From assembly GCA_037176905.1 (NCBI GenBank), contig JBBBWG010026812.1, forward strand, positions 1 to 20,945: a DNA stretch of 20,945 nucleotides, in the 5' to 3' direction. The position numbers were made by a program, and so were the translations under genes. The notes below the pieces were generated by a model. That model did no database searches and was not told the origin of the DNA. It saw only the letters and a list, made by a program, of their open reading frames with translations. This document shows, one piece after another, positions 1 to 9,048 of the stretch; within the stretch, counting starts at the first letter, position 1, and the number at the start of each line of letters is the position of its first letter. Source of the DNA: Azolla pinnata (lineage: Eukaryota; Streptophyta; Polypodiopsida; Salviniales; Salviniaceae).

Positions 1-1
1 C

Positions 2-3000
2 GCCCGTCCGCCCGGAGACATAGCTCGAGCTTCAACTGTTGGGCAGAAGCGACCGTGCGAGGAGGAGTCGAGCTTGTCAGAGGAGAAGAAATGGCCTGGA
101 TGGCCCGGAGAAAATGTGTTTAGGTTAATCGTACCCGTCTCTAAAGTGGGTTCTATCATCGGAAGAAAAGGAGAGCTTGTAAAGAAGATGTGCGAAGAAA
201 CTCGAGCTCGCATCAAAATCATCGATGGTGTCCCCGGAACCCTCGATCGAGTTGTAAGTGCATTCTACTATGAACCTTAATTCCATACCATTGAGCTGCT
301 GTATATCAATGTCATAAAGAAAAATCACTTCATGTCAGAAGAACTTTTTAGTTCAAAGTCTTATTTTGCTCATATTTTCTAGAGATGTAAAATGCTACGT
401 TTTCAAAACTTGGAATTTGTTTCATATGTAAAAATGCGAGTCATACTTTGAACATTTGGTAGTTAAAGCTTTAAAATGTTAGTATGAATGCGAAATAGTT
501 CTAGGTATCGTAGAAGTATCTTACACATAAAATTTGCGTTTTTTTATCAACTATCTCGCAACACTATACAATGAAAATTTCGTTGATGGATAAAGTTTTC
601 ATGAGTCTTGCAGTGTACATACCTGGTAAAGCTTTGAATTTTGATTTTTAACTGCGGAATGTTGGTATGAAATAAATCGTTCTTAGTTTTAGACTATTGT
701 ATACGATGTAGTGAGCATCGTACTGGTTGATACAGCTTTTTATGAGTCTTTGAAAATAATATAAAGGATATTCTGAAAGGCAAAGATACTTCTTTTTGCA
801 GAAGCTTAATCTTGCATCAATGCTCTCCAGGGGAGTTCATAGAACTCTTATTTGGGCTGTAAAATTAGAGTATAATGATCACTTAAAAGCTAGATCTTTT
901 TGTTCTTTTAGTACTAGTACTATCAAACCTTTGTGACTGGATTTCATTTGGATTCTGATATGTTAAAACCCGCATGTTATATCATACAATGGAAATGGTG
1001 TGGATTGCAAAAAGCCTTCCTAAAGAAATCCACAATTCAACCTTTCTGATTTTGAATCATATTTTTTGCAATAGGATTAACGTCGATTTAACTTTTTAGT
1101 GTTGAACAGTAGATCTTAAATAACATTGGAACTGTATTCATTGTTTTGGAGCAGTTAATTTGTAATATATTTAGATGCACGAATGATATAGTTCTTTTGT
1201 GTTCTTCTATGTAAAAGATTCTCTGCTTTCAATTAAAGCATATAGAGTTTTTCTTATTTGTGTGCAAGGTAATGATATCAGCACGAGAGGAGGTAGATGT
1301 ACAGATATCTCCAGCCATGGATGGTTTGCTGAGAGTACACAGGCGAATCATGGATGGCCTTGATTCTGAGAGTGAGGCCAGGGCATCTGCATCAGCTGCT
1401 TCTACAAAGCTCTTGGTTCCTGTGACTCAAGCTGGTCATCTTATCGGAAAACAAGGAGCTACTATCAAGTCTATTCAGGATGCTTCCGGTGCCTCCGTAC
1501 GGATAGTCTCTTCTGGTAAGTTTCTGTTTTCCAATTGTACTGCTATTAAACAAGCATTCTCTTGTGCTTTGAGCCTATCACATCCATACCCCATTTCATC
1601 CAAAAATGTTACCAGTAAAGTTCTTTCTGCCATTGCACTTTCATTTCAAGTTGTGCTTTGTGTTTACCTCATGCATATGCATATGCTCAGTCTCAGTTCT
1701 TTCTTTGAACGCACTATCATTTGAATCAAATTTGTCCTATGCTTTCTCTCCGCTTCAATGGGTTTTGTATCTCCTATTTCTACTATATTTAAACTAGTGT
1801 ACTTTAATGCTTTGTTCTTAGTACATGGATACTGATACGGATACTTATTCCATGCTCATTTATTTCTTTGTAGGTTTATTTTTTTATTCATATAATTCTC
1901 AAGTTGACATTCTTTTTTATTTGATGTCTTCCCTTATTTATGCCCAATTATCACCATTTAGTGCTCTTTTCTCATTTGAACCACATTTTGTATTTACTTT
2001 GAGTGTTTGGAGTCAGACATTTTCCAGGGCTTTTACATTTTTATGAGGAATTATGGCTGATTGAGTGGGATATGATATTGTATGTATGATGCTAACTAAT
2101 TTTGATTAATACTAGTTTGCAAATTTATTCGGTTGTTATTTTCTAGTGATTTCTATGGATGTCCCATTCTTTTATTTATTCTTATTGAGATGCCATATAC
2201 TTTCAATTTTGTCTGGGTCTATGGGTTAGCCTACGCATGCATGACCTGGTTTGAGGTGCTAAGTTTTTTACAGAAAGTTTATTGCATATCTCATGAAACA
2301 GAGTCAGCATGACAGTAATTCTATTCCTGGATTATTTCTTTTGTATTGAAATTTGCTTATCAGAATGCATAAGAGTGTTCATGTGTTTGTTTCACAGAGG
2401 AGCTTCCTATATGTGCTCTTGCGGATGACAGAGTTGTTGAAGTCCAAGGGGAACCGATGAAAGTTCTTAAAGCCATTGAGCTTGTGGCTAAACTTCTTCG
2501 AAAATTCTTGGTGGATAAGTCAATATTACCAATGTTTGAGATACCTGTAAGTATTTTCCTATAGTTTGGATCTCTATATGATGTTTTCTCTCGAGAAAAC
2601 TGGGTTGATGGAGAGAGAGAGAGAGTGTGTGTGTGTGTGTGTGGGATGCATACTTATATGAGTAAGTGATTGCATATTTGGTCAGAGAAATGTACAAAAT
2701 CAAAGTCAGCAATCTGCAGCTCATTTAACATGGGCAACAGGCTCTGCAGTTACTCATCCCAGTTCAGTTGGATCAGGCCTTGGACACTATGGTTCTTCTG
2801 CCTCCACATTAGGTGGTGCAACAGTTTATTCTAGTTATAATGCTGGGTCCCATTATGCCGCTACATCATATCATCATGATGCTTACCCATCTGGAGATGC
2901 ATATGAATCCCATAATTATCACCATGGTGTTTCATTGTATGGTAGAGACCCAAGCATTGGGGGTATTAGCAACCAAGCAGCAGGGCCCCCTCCGGCACCC

Positions 3001-5913
3001 ATTATAACACAGGTTTGGGTTTTTCTTGTATTAATTTAGATATAGTTCTTAATCTATGTTTTCTCATTGCAAAGTTTCGACATACCTAATGCTTACTCGG
3101 CTTTAGTGCTCTGATTTTGCTAAGTCTTCATGAGATTAAGCTAATAGCTATACACTTTCTAGATCATGTGTGGTGGTTTACTTCCAATGGTATTGTGGTG
3201 ATTTTCATTTACATTTTCTTTCAATCTTCTGTCCTTTTGGGTTGATGAGCTATCTAGGTGTGCTCAATGCATTAAATTTTGTAAATCGTATGGATATGAT
3301 GATTCAGTAAAAGGTTTGAGCAGGTAGTTTCGTTGGTCTCTTGCCTAAAGAATGTGATGCTCCATAGACAAGAAGAGTACCCCGGTAGCTTGCCAAGTTA
3401 TGGCATTCATTCCTCGCAAGCTCTTACACAGTACCCTCACTTGACAATAAATAGGTAAAAGAAAAAGGCGTGCGCTGCTAGAGAAGTCCTGCTATGCAGT
3501 GTAGACTTTTGCCCAGAAGTGATGTCTATCTGCATTATCATTCTTTAGGAGAGGTTGCTGACTCTAGCATTCTGCACTGAAACCTTCAAATTTTCTGATC
3601 CTTGTGCACTACATAAATTATATAAATTATTTCGTCTAGCTTTCATATATTCACTGTAACTTTTATGCGGTAACCTGTCATCAGAAGTAACATTTCACTG
3701 GTTTTCCGCTATTCTTAATTACAACCTAGTTTATCTGCCATTTCTGCTCTACTTTTTAGAGCTTCAATATTTTCCCACAAATATCATTTGGTGTCTAGTC
3801 CAAGATTCACTTGTGCTCAATGCACTCTCTTTAAATCATGTCTTTCATTTAGACTCTACAAGGAGATGATGATTCAGTAAAAGGTTTGAGTAGGGTGGTA
3901 AACGGATTTGTTGGCTTCTTCTCTTATGTATGTGATGCACCATAGACAAGAAGAGCGTCCTGGTAGCTTGCCAAAGTAATGGCATTCATTCCTCGCAAGC
4001 TCTTATACAGTGCACTTATTTGTCAAGACATAGGCAAAAGAAAAAGGCATGTGCTGCTGGAGAAGTTACAATATGCAGTTTAGACTTTTGCCTTGCAGTG
4101 ATGTCTATGTGCAGATCATTCTTTCAGAGAGGTTGCTGACTCCATTACCCTGCACTGAAAACGTTAATTTTTCTGATCCTTGTTGTAATGAAATTCTGCT
4201 TTTTGTTCATATGATTTCCAACAGCTTTTTTAGTTACAGTTTGTTTATTATACTGTGGCCATATTAAATATTCAGCATGTGTTCTTTGCTATAGAGTTTT
4301 CTTGATTTTTTACTAGTGCTGTGCATGTTTTGTATGGAAAGACAGCTTTGAGCTTTCATGATGAACATTTTTCAGCTTGTTACTTTGACCGGAAGCAAGG
4401 ATTGGCTTAATGTTTGTGTTTGTATGTGTAACAACTGGTTAATGGTAGAAAGAGTTTTTATGTGAGAAGAAGTTACAGCCAATTTTTATGCGAGAAGAAG
4501 GTATGTGGCTATATTATATGAAATCTGGATCAGTGTTAGTGTAAGTTCTAAACACTTATTCGTATGTTAAAAAATGAAACATTAGAAAATAAGATAGAAA
4601 GTGCTGTTGTCATCTGACCATAATTTTGCACAAAGTTAGTATGACTTGCCCTAAAAAATAGCAAACATTATACTATCCCATTCAATTTTTAGAAAGATGT
4701 CATCTGGCCTTTGAGATTTTCGCATTTTTTGCAACCCATGATACAGCATCCACTGAGCAATCTGTGAGGCTGGCATCCCATGCTCTGGGGATGAATTTGT
4801 AGAGAACTCAAATTTCTTTGTGTTCTTGAACCTTTTTTTTGCTTTCCTTGCAAATCTAGAAGTCAATTTTAAGTCTCCTGGAATTGCAGGTTACACAAAA
4901 AATGCAAATTCCACTGTCCTATGCGGATGCAATAATAGGAGCATCGGGTGCGAATGTGAGCTACATGCGTAGAACAAGTGGGGCTACTATCACTATCCAG
5001 GAGACCAGAGGAATAAATGGTGAAATGACAGTTGAAGTGCATGGGACTGCTGCTCAAGTGCAGACAGCACAACAGCTTGTTCAGGTGTGTGCTCATGACA
5101 CAGAATGTATTAAGAAAATATTTGCCTCAGTTATGCAGTATACAATTCTTCTGTTAAATCTGTATTTGGTTTAGCTAAACTTCAGGTCTAAAAATACTGC
5201 AATGTGTGTCTCTGCATTTTCTCAAATTGTTCTTAATGTTGAATGTCATTTTTTATTTTTGTATTCATGCTACAAATCGTTTTAGATGATGAGCACTGTA
5301 AGAAAAGATTAATGAAAGAATGGATGTTAACTGTACTCGGTGAGTATACAAGAGGCGAGAACATGAACCTACCATTGGATATTACTTAGATTATATCTCA
5401 GTAGTTGATGAATGGACCTGAAACAAAGAATCTGGACTAATATGTTTTGATATTGTAATGTGAATGGGGTTTATGTAGCTTTCACTTGGATCTAATATGT
5501 GTTTCTTATGTCGTGGGTCTTTGCGAGTTTTTCCAAAGTTTCAAAGATCAGTGTTTTCTCACTTATCTTATCCTTCCAACTATTCAAATTTACAAAGGTC
5601 TCGTGTATATTATTTGTTTAATCTTTTCACTCAAGCTAGTCCTGATTTTAATTTTGAAGGCATTATTTGTTTCTGTGGCTGTTTCCTGAACTATGTATAG
5701 CAATCATCTTAATGAATTGAATTCTCCATCCACCATAAGAAAATCAGTGAAATTTAGAGATCAGTGTCAACATCGACATAATTTATCTTGTGGTTTATGC
5801 AGAGTTTTATGGCTGGATCATCTACTCTGGAGCCCTATTCTTCTTATAGCTCTTCGCAGAATCCATACTCTAGCTCTTACAGCTCATCCTACAGCAGTAT
5901 GTATGGATTCTAG
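2..5913 (+). CDS. FLK: FLK-like triple KH-domain RNA-binding protein, 5' partial
   Basis: Six exons can be placed by GT/AG sites and frame: 2-253, 1269-1515, 2398-2546, 2686-3012, 4890-5084 and 5803-5913 (stop TAG 5911-5913), giving 426 residues. The frame is open to the left edge without an ATG, so the start lies upstream. KH1 follows a WPGWPGE motif, with its GXXG loop as GRKG at residues 54-57. KH2 (exons 2-3) has GKQG, and KH3 (exon 5) starts near [17 protein letters not shown] and has GASG. Between KH2 and KH3 lies a Gly/Tyr/His/Ser-rich linker; the C-terminus is a Tyr/Ser-rich tail ending YSSMYGF. From memory, the segments [22 protein letters not shown] and [13 protein letters not shown] resemble Arabidopsis FLK more than PEPPER or HEN4. 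FLK-type proteins bind RNA in the nucleus and affect FLC-related transcript processing and flowering; in a seed-free plant the target would differ. Family assignment is firm; orthology to FLK itself is likely but untested. Confidence 0.88.
254..1268 (+). other. FLK-like gene intron 1
   Basis: AT-rich intron bounded by a GTAAGT donor after the codon for the last Val of exon 1 and a TGCAAG acceptor before the VMISA segment. It is phase 0 and interrupts KH1. No repeat, RNA gene or conserved frame was recognised in it. Confidence 0.8.
1516..2397 (+). other. FLK-like gene intron 2
   Basis: Phase-1 intron with a GTAAGT donor and a TTTCACAG acceptor, interrupting KH2: the Glu codon after IVSS is split as G|AG. 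The interior is T-rich and non-coding, with a short ATGCATATGCATATGC palindromic stretch near 1671-1686. Short open frames here carry no recognisable domain. Confidence 0.8.
2610..2643 (+). repeat. GA/GT compound microsatellite in short intron 3
   Basis: A (GA)n run changes directly into a (GT)n run inside the 139-bp intron 2547-2685. It occupies about a quarter of the gene's shortest intron, close upstream of the GGTCAG acceptor, so length changes could affect splicing of the linker exon. Confidence 0.9.
3257..3610 (+). repeat. Intron 4 duplicated segment, copy 1
   Basis: Begins at GTGCTCAATGCA and runs through several blocks found again in the same order about 555-570 bp downstream: TGATTCAGTAAAAGGTTTGA, CATAGACAAGAAGAG, GGCATTCATTCCTCGCAAGC, a tract ending GAGAAGT, TGATGTCTAT and GAGAGGTTGCTGACTC. 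It lies inside intron 4 (3013-4889) of the FLK-like gene. Neither copy has a credible long reading frame. Confidence 0.85.
3811..4187 (+). repeat. Intron 4 duplicated segment, copy 2
   Basis: Direct-orientation partner of the segment at 3257-3610, diverged by many substitutions and small indels but with block order kept. About 200 bp of unrelated T-rich sequence separates the copies. The rest of intron 4 (4188-4889) holds nothing recognisable. Confidence 0.85.
5085..5802 (+). other. FLK-like gene intron 5
   Basis: Phase-0 intron with a GTGTGT donor after the KH3 segment QTAQQLVQ and a TTTATGCAG acceptor before SFMAGSS. AT-rich; nothing else was recognised in it. Confidence 0.75.
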
Positions 5914-5917
5914 ATAC

Positions 5918-6249
5918 TGTTGGGAAATTGTTGCACACATTGCCAATTTGGTTAATCGAATCGTCATTCCTATTGTTTATGTAATTTTTGACCCTCTTTT
6001 GGGAAAGGGGGTTGATTTTCTCTTTTGGAGGGAGGCTAGTTTGACTTTCTCTTTGGAGATAAGGAGTTGACTCTCCCGAACACATGCTGATGCTGATTCA
6101 TGCGGCTGTATACATAAATATATAGATTAAAAAAGAAAGCTTATCTTGTGAATGGTTTCTTGATTGTGTTTGACTTGCAGTCCCAGATTTTAACTACCAC
6201 TAGTATGTTTTTGAGCATCTGAGCTTCTGTTGTAGGATTGACACCAACA
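5918..6249. mobile_element. Possible solo-LTR-like segment, weak
   Basis: The segment starts TGTTGG and ends CCAACA, the short inverted termini typical of plant Copia LTRs, and is 332 bp long with an internal TATA-like stretch near 6110. It begins four bases after the FLK-like stop codon, so it would make up most of the 3' UTR. Against it: the flanking five bases (GATAC and AAAAT) do not match as a target-site duplication, and no primer-binding site or polypurine tract is next to it. It may simply be 3' UTR with chance termini. Confidence 0.2.
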
Positions 6250-6329
6250 AAATGGCTATTTGAGAGTGGAAATCAAATCTCCTTTTTCTTATGGGATATC
6301 TTAAGAGTCATCAAAAGGCGGACCATGTA

Positions 6330-6430
6330 AGTAGTTTCTTAGGGAAAACTACCAAAACATGCTTAACAAATTTGTTAATTACATTTTAATGCCTACTAAG
6401 ACTAGAAATTATCGATTAATGCCTAGCTAT
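6330..6430 (+). repeat. Dispersed diverged repeat R1, copy 1
   Basis: Shares an ordered run of matches with 8447-8545: a GTTTC...GGGA start, a middle part leading to AATTACATTTTAA, then a stretch with CTAGAAATTA against CCAGAGATTA and a final AATGCC or AACGCG. Same orientation in both places. No coding potential or termini were seen. Confidence 0.6.
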
Positions 6431-6636
6431 ATCTTGCACTAAAGATTGGATTTTCCAATGGGCTTAGAACTACAAGACCGCATACTCAACAAAAGATTGA
6501 AAAGATTAAATGACTTCAAAGTAAAGTTGTTCACATCTCCTCGTAAGATGAAGATCGAAACGTATAACCTCATCACGGCAAGGCATCGTACTCAACTATC
6601 CTGATTTGAGGATATATTTTGCACATGTTAGTTAGC

Positions 6637-6775
6637 TAGGAATCCTCTCATAGTGATGTGCCTCTTAGATATTTTGGAAAAATGTTGGAAGGCTCCAGAA
6701 TGTTCTTAAGTTTGGATGAGAATCCTCCAAAGTATTCTAGTGCATGTACTTTAGCCCACATGTACTTTATAGGGA
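6637..6775 (+). repeat. Dispersed HSE-like repeat R2, copy A
   Basis: Contains an AGGAATCCTCTCATAGTGAT start, a TCCAGAATGTTCTT core and a tail with TGCATGTACTTTAGCCCACA. The same order of blocks recurs at 7365-7472 and, for the core and tail, at 7281-7364. The core is an alternating GAA/TTC pattern like a plant heat-shock element. Confidence 0.7.
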
Positions 6776-7280
6776 TATACCTCTCAGAAAGAAAGAAAGA
6801 AAAAAGATATATTAATGTCTACCTAAGCCAATATGACCCATGGGACAAATTGCATAATAATGTTTCTGTATCCACTCATTTATAAGAGTATGATTACGAT
6901 TGCAAATATAATCATCTAATACTTGTAGTATAAGATAAAAATATCATGTTTATAGTGTCAAAAAGGAAAAATAATAACTATGCGTTATAAATAAAAGGAA
7001 TCTATCATCATCTAGTTGTTTAAAAGGGAAGTGAAAAGAACAGATGGGATGGAGAAGGATGTAATTGTGTTGTTTCACTGTAGTCCAACGAAAGCTCTTA
7101 GGTGAGACAACTCACATTGCTCGATTTTCCAAATATCTGTTTCATGATATCGATCACCTTTAAAACTAAACATTCGTGGTCGTCTTTTAGCTCTTTGATT
7201 TTCGGCTTCTGCAGTCGACAAGCCTAACGTAACACTCCTACCGATAATTGTGGTCAGTTCTGTTCCTCGAACAGAAAGTT

Positions 7281-7472
7281 GAATGTTCCAGAATGTTTTC
7301 GAGTTTGGAACGTTGGGGAATCCTCCAAAATTCTCGTCGATGTACTTCATCCCGCATTGCAAATGCTTGCAAGAATCGCCTTATAGTGACGCACTTCTCC
7401 GATGCTCCAGAAAATGTCGGAAGGTTACCAGAATATTCTCGTGCATGTACTTCGGCCCACATTATAAATGCC
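7281..7472 (+). repeat. Dispersed HSE-like repeat R2, copies B and C
   Basis: Copy B starts with GAATGTTCCAGAATGTTTTC, in which GAA, TTC, GAA and TTT follow at exact 5-bp steps (7281, 7286, 7291, 7296). Its tail is CGATGTACTTCATCCCGCA. Copy C (from about 7365) has AAGAATCGCCTTATAGTGAC, then CCAGAATATTCTCGTGCATG and CTTCGGCCCACAT. No gene is recognised in this intergenic stretch. Confidence 0.7.
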
Positions 7473-7566
7473 CGTAACCACCTCGATCTCGATATAAACG
7501 TCGATCACTAGCACATTGATCCAATCTTCTTGTCCCATTGATTGCTTCGTTGCTTCTCCATGCTCT

Positions 7567-7703
7567 TTTGTTGTCCGTAGCCCTGTCGCAGCCCATGCAA
7601 TTGTGTCCGTGATTATTGTCATATTCTAGCGGCGAGCGACTGTATCCGTAACTGTTGTCGTGCTCTCATGGCAGATGATTGTATGTGTAATCATCGCCCT
7701 GAT
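7567..7703 (+). repeat. Degenerate ~40-bp tandem repeat, about four units
   Basis: Motifs GTTGTCCGTAGCC, TTGTGTCCGTGATTATTGTC, CTGTATCCGTAACTGTTGTC and TTGTATGTGTAATCATCG recur at about 37-40-bp spacing. Units are well diverged. Sequence from 7704 to about 8300 is AT-rich with nothing recognisable. Confidence 0.5.
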
Positions 7704-8299
7704 AAAAAACCAGTGTTGTTAAAAAGATTCTTATAGTATCCATAAACTACAGTTTAGAATACTCAAAACGTATTCCGCACGTATTTTACGTTTTGGGGCT
7801 GCCATTGTTTTAAGCTAAAATAAATTGTAAGTATCAAAAACAATGTTTGTTAGGGGGGAATAAATATCAGTGGTTTTACAATCTTAAAAATGTGGAAATT
7901 CAAATTTCTAGATTTCACAAAATCTACTACTGCGAGGAAATGGAATGCGGAAAAAACGTAGCGTATGCAGGTTTAATTAAGTGTAATCTTGTATAATTAT
8001 TTGGCCGCGATTTATCGTGTCTAACTGCTACATATTACAGATTACGCATTCCGAATACTTCTAAGCATAGAACAATCGAGTATATTTCGAGCACTGAAAA
8101 TTAATGATCGGAAATTAATGAATCGCGAAAACAAATGTTTAGACCAGAAGAATGATGAATTTAGTAAAACATTTCAAAATCGAAGGACTAGAAATGGGAG
8201 TTTCTAAACCGAAATCGATCAAATATTTTCTTAAGAAAAGGGACACTTAACATTCTGTGTCTTACAAATGTTACATTCTACAATTATAGAGCTTTTTTA

Positions 8300-8850
8300 C
8301 CTTAAATTAAATGCATTTAAGATATGCATCGATGCGCATTATACGTAGTAGTTATATACGTGTACGATACGATGCGATGCGTGTAACAAACGTCGATCGA
8401 AAACATTATTTATGATAAAAAAAAGATTACTTGTCTCACGGGCTTTGTTTCGGGAGAATTATCGATAATAAACACCTGACAAAATTATAAATTACATTTT
8501 AACGCGTACCAGAACCAGAGATTACGGATGAACGCGTGGTCCTAATAGTTTTACGCGCGACTGATTTATTAACAGCAAATCGATCGGCTAACTGCGTGCT
8601 CGGTTAATATCGAATCAACGAATCGATTACCGCTCGATTATTTGACGATCAGATCCTCGGAATCGCGAGCTTTTGCCGATCGGATGCATAACAAGGGAAT
8701 CGAGTAAGATCGATCGGAATTAATCGAATGCTGATTCTCAGCAGGAGACAGGAGATCAGGGGCCAGATTTGTAATTTGGTGATTTCAGCAGGCCTTAAAA
8801 TGCAATTAATAAATTCCCCCCTTTTTTCCCCCTAATTTTTGGTAATTTTG
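8300..8850 (+). promoter_or_regulatory. CGAT-rich upstream region of the kinase-like gene
   Basis: The tetramer CGAT and palindromes such as CGATCG and ATCGAT recur many times between about 8330 and 8730, unlike the AT-rich DNA before it. A TTAATAAAT stretch near 8806 is the best TATA-like candidate. Promoter function is inferred from position only. Repeat R1 copy 2 lies within it. Confidence 0.4.
8447..8545 (+). repeat. Dispersed diverged repeat R1, copy 2
   Basis: Partner of 6330-6430, sharing AATTACATTTTAA and the ordered blocks around it. This copy has several CG dinucleotides (AACGCGTACC, AACGCGTGG) where the other copy has TG or AT, as expected if the other copy decayed by methyl-cytosine deamination. 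Confidence 0.6.
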
Positions 8851-9048
8851 ATGAGAGAGGAAATTGAGGAGAGAGAAACTGCCTTTCTCTCTCTACATTC
8901 TCTCTCTACCCTGTTCCCTTCTTCTTCTTCTTTCTTCTTCTTCTTCTTCTTCTTCTTCTTCGCTGTGCTGCAGGAAAGCGGAGGCTATGGCGATGGGCTG
9001 CTTCTCTGCGCAGCCCAAATCGTTCAGAGACGAGCTCCCGAACCCTAA
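8851..9048 (+). other. Possible overlapping upstream ORF, 65 aa
   Basis: An ATG at 8851 opens a frame that reads through the TTC tract as a poly-Phe run and stops at 9048, past the kinase-like gene's start codons at 8987 and 8993 and in a different frame. If the transcript starts upstream of 8851 this would lower main-frame translation. The transcription start is unknown. Confidence 0.3.
8880..8971 (+). promoter_or_regulatory. Polypyrimidine (CT then TTC)n leader
   Basis: CTCT-rich sequence turns into a (TTC)n microsatellite ending 15 bases before the first ATG at 8987. CT-rich leaders are common near plant transcription starts. Read in the kinase frame it would give a Leu/Ser run without an ATG, so it is best treated as leader and not as coding sequence. 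Confidence 0.55.

Noticed and set aside
4651-4866. 71-codon minus-strand frame in FLK intron 4
   Set aside because: No known domain, lies fully within an intron, and the length is ordinary for chance in AT-rich DNA.
8864-8986. N-terminal extension of the kinase frame upstream of 8987
   Set aside because: The frame is open but has no ATG, and it only translates the CT/TTC leader. The MGCFS start at 8993 is a known lipidation type.
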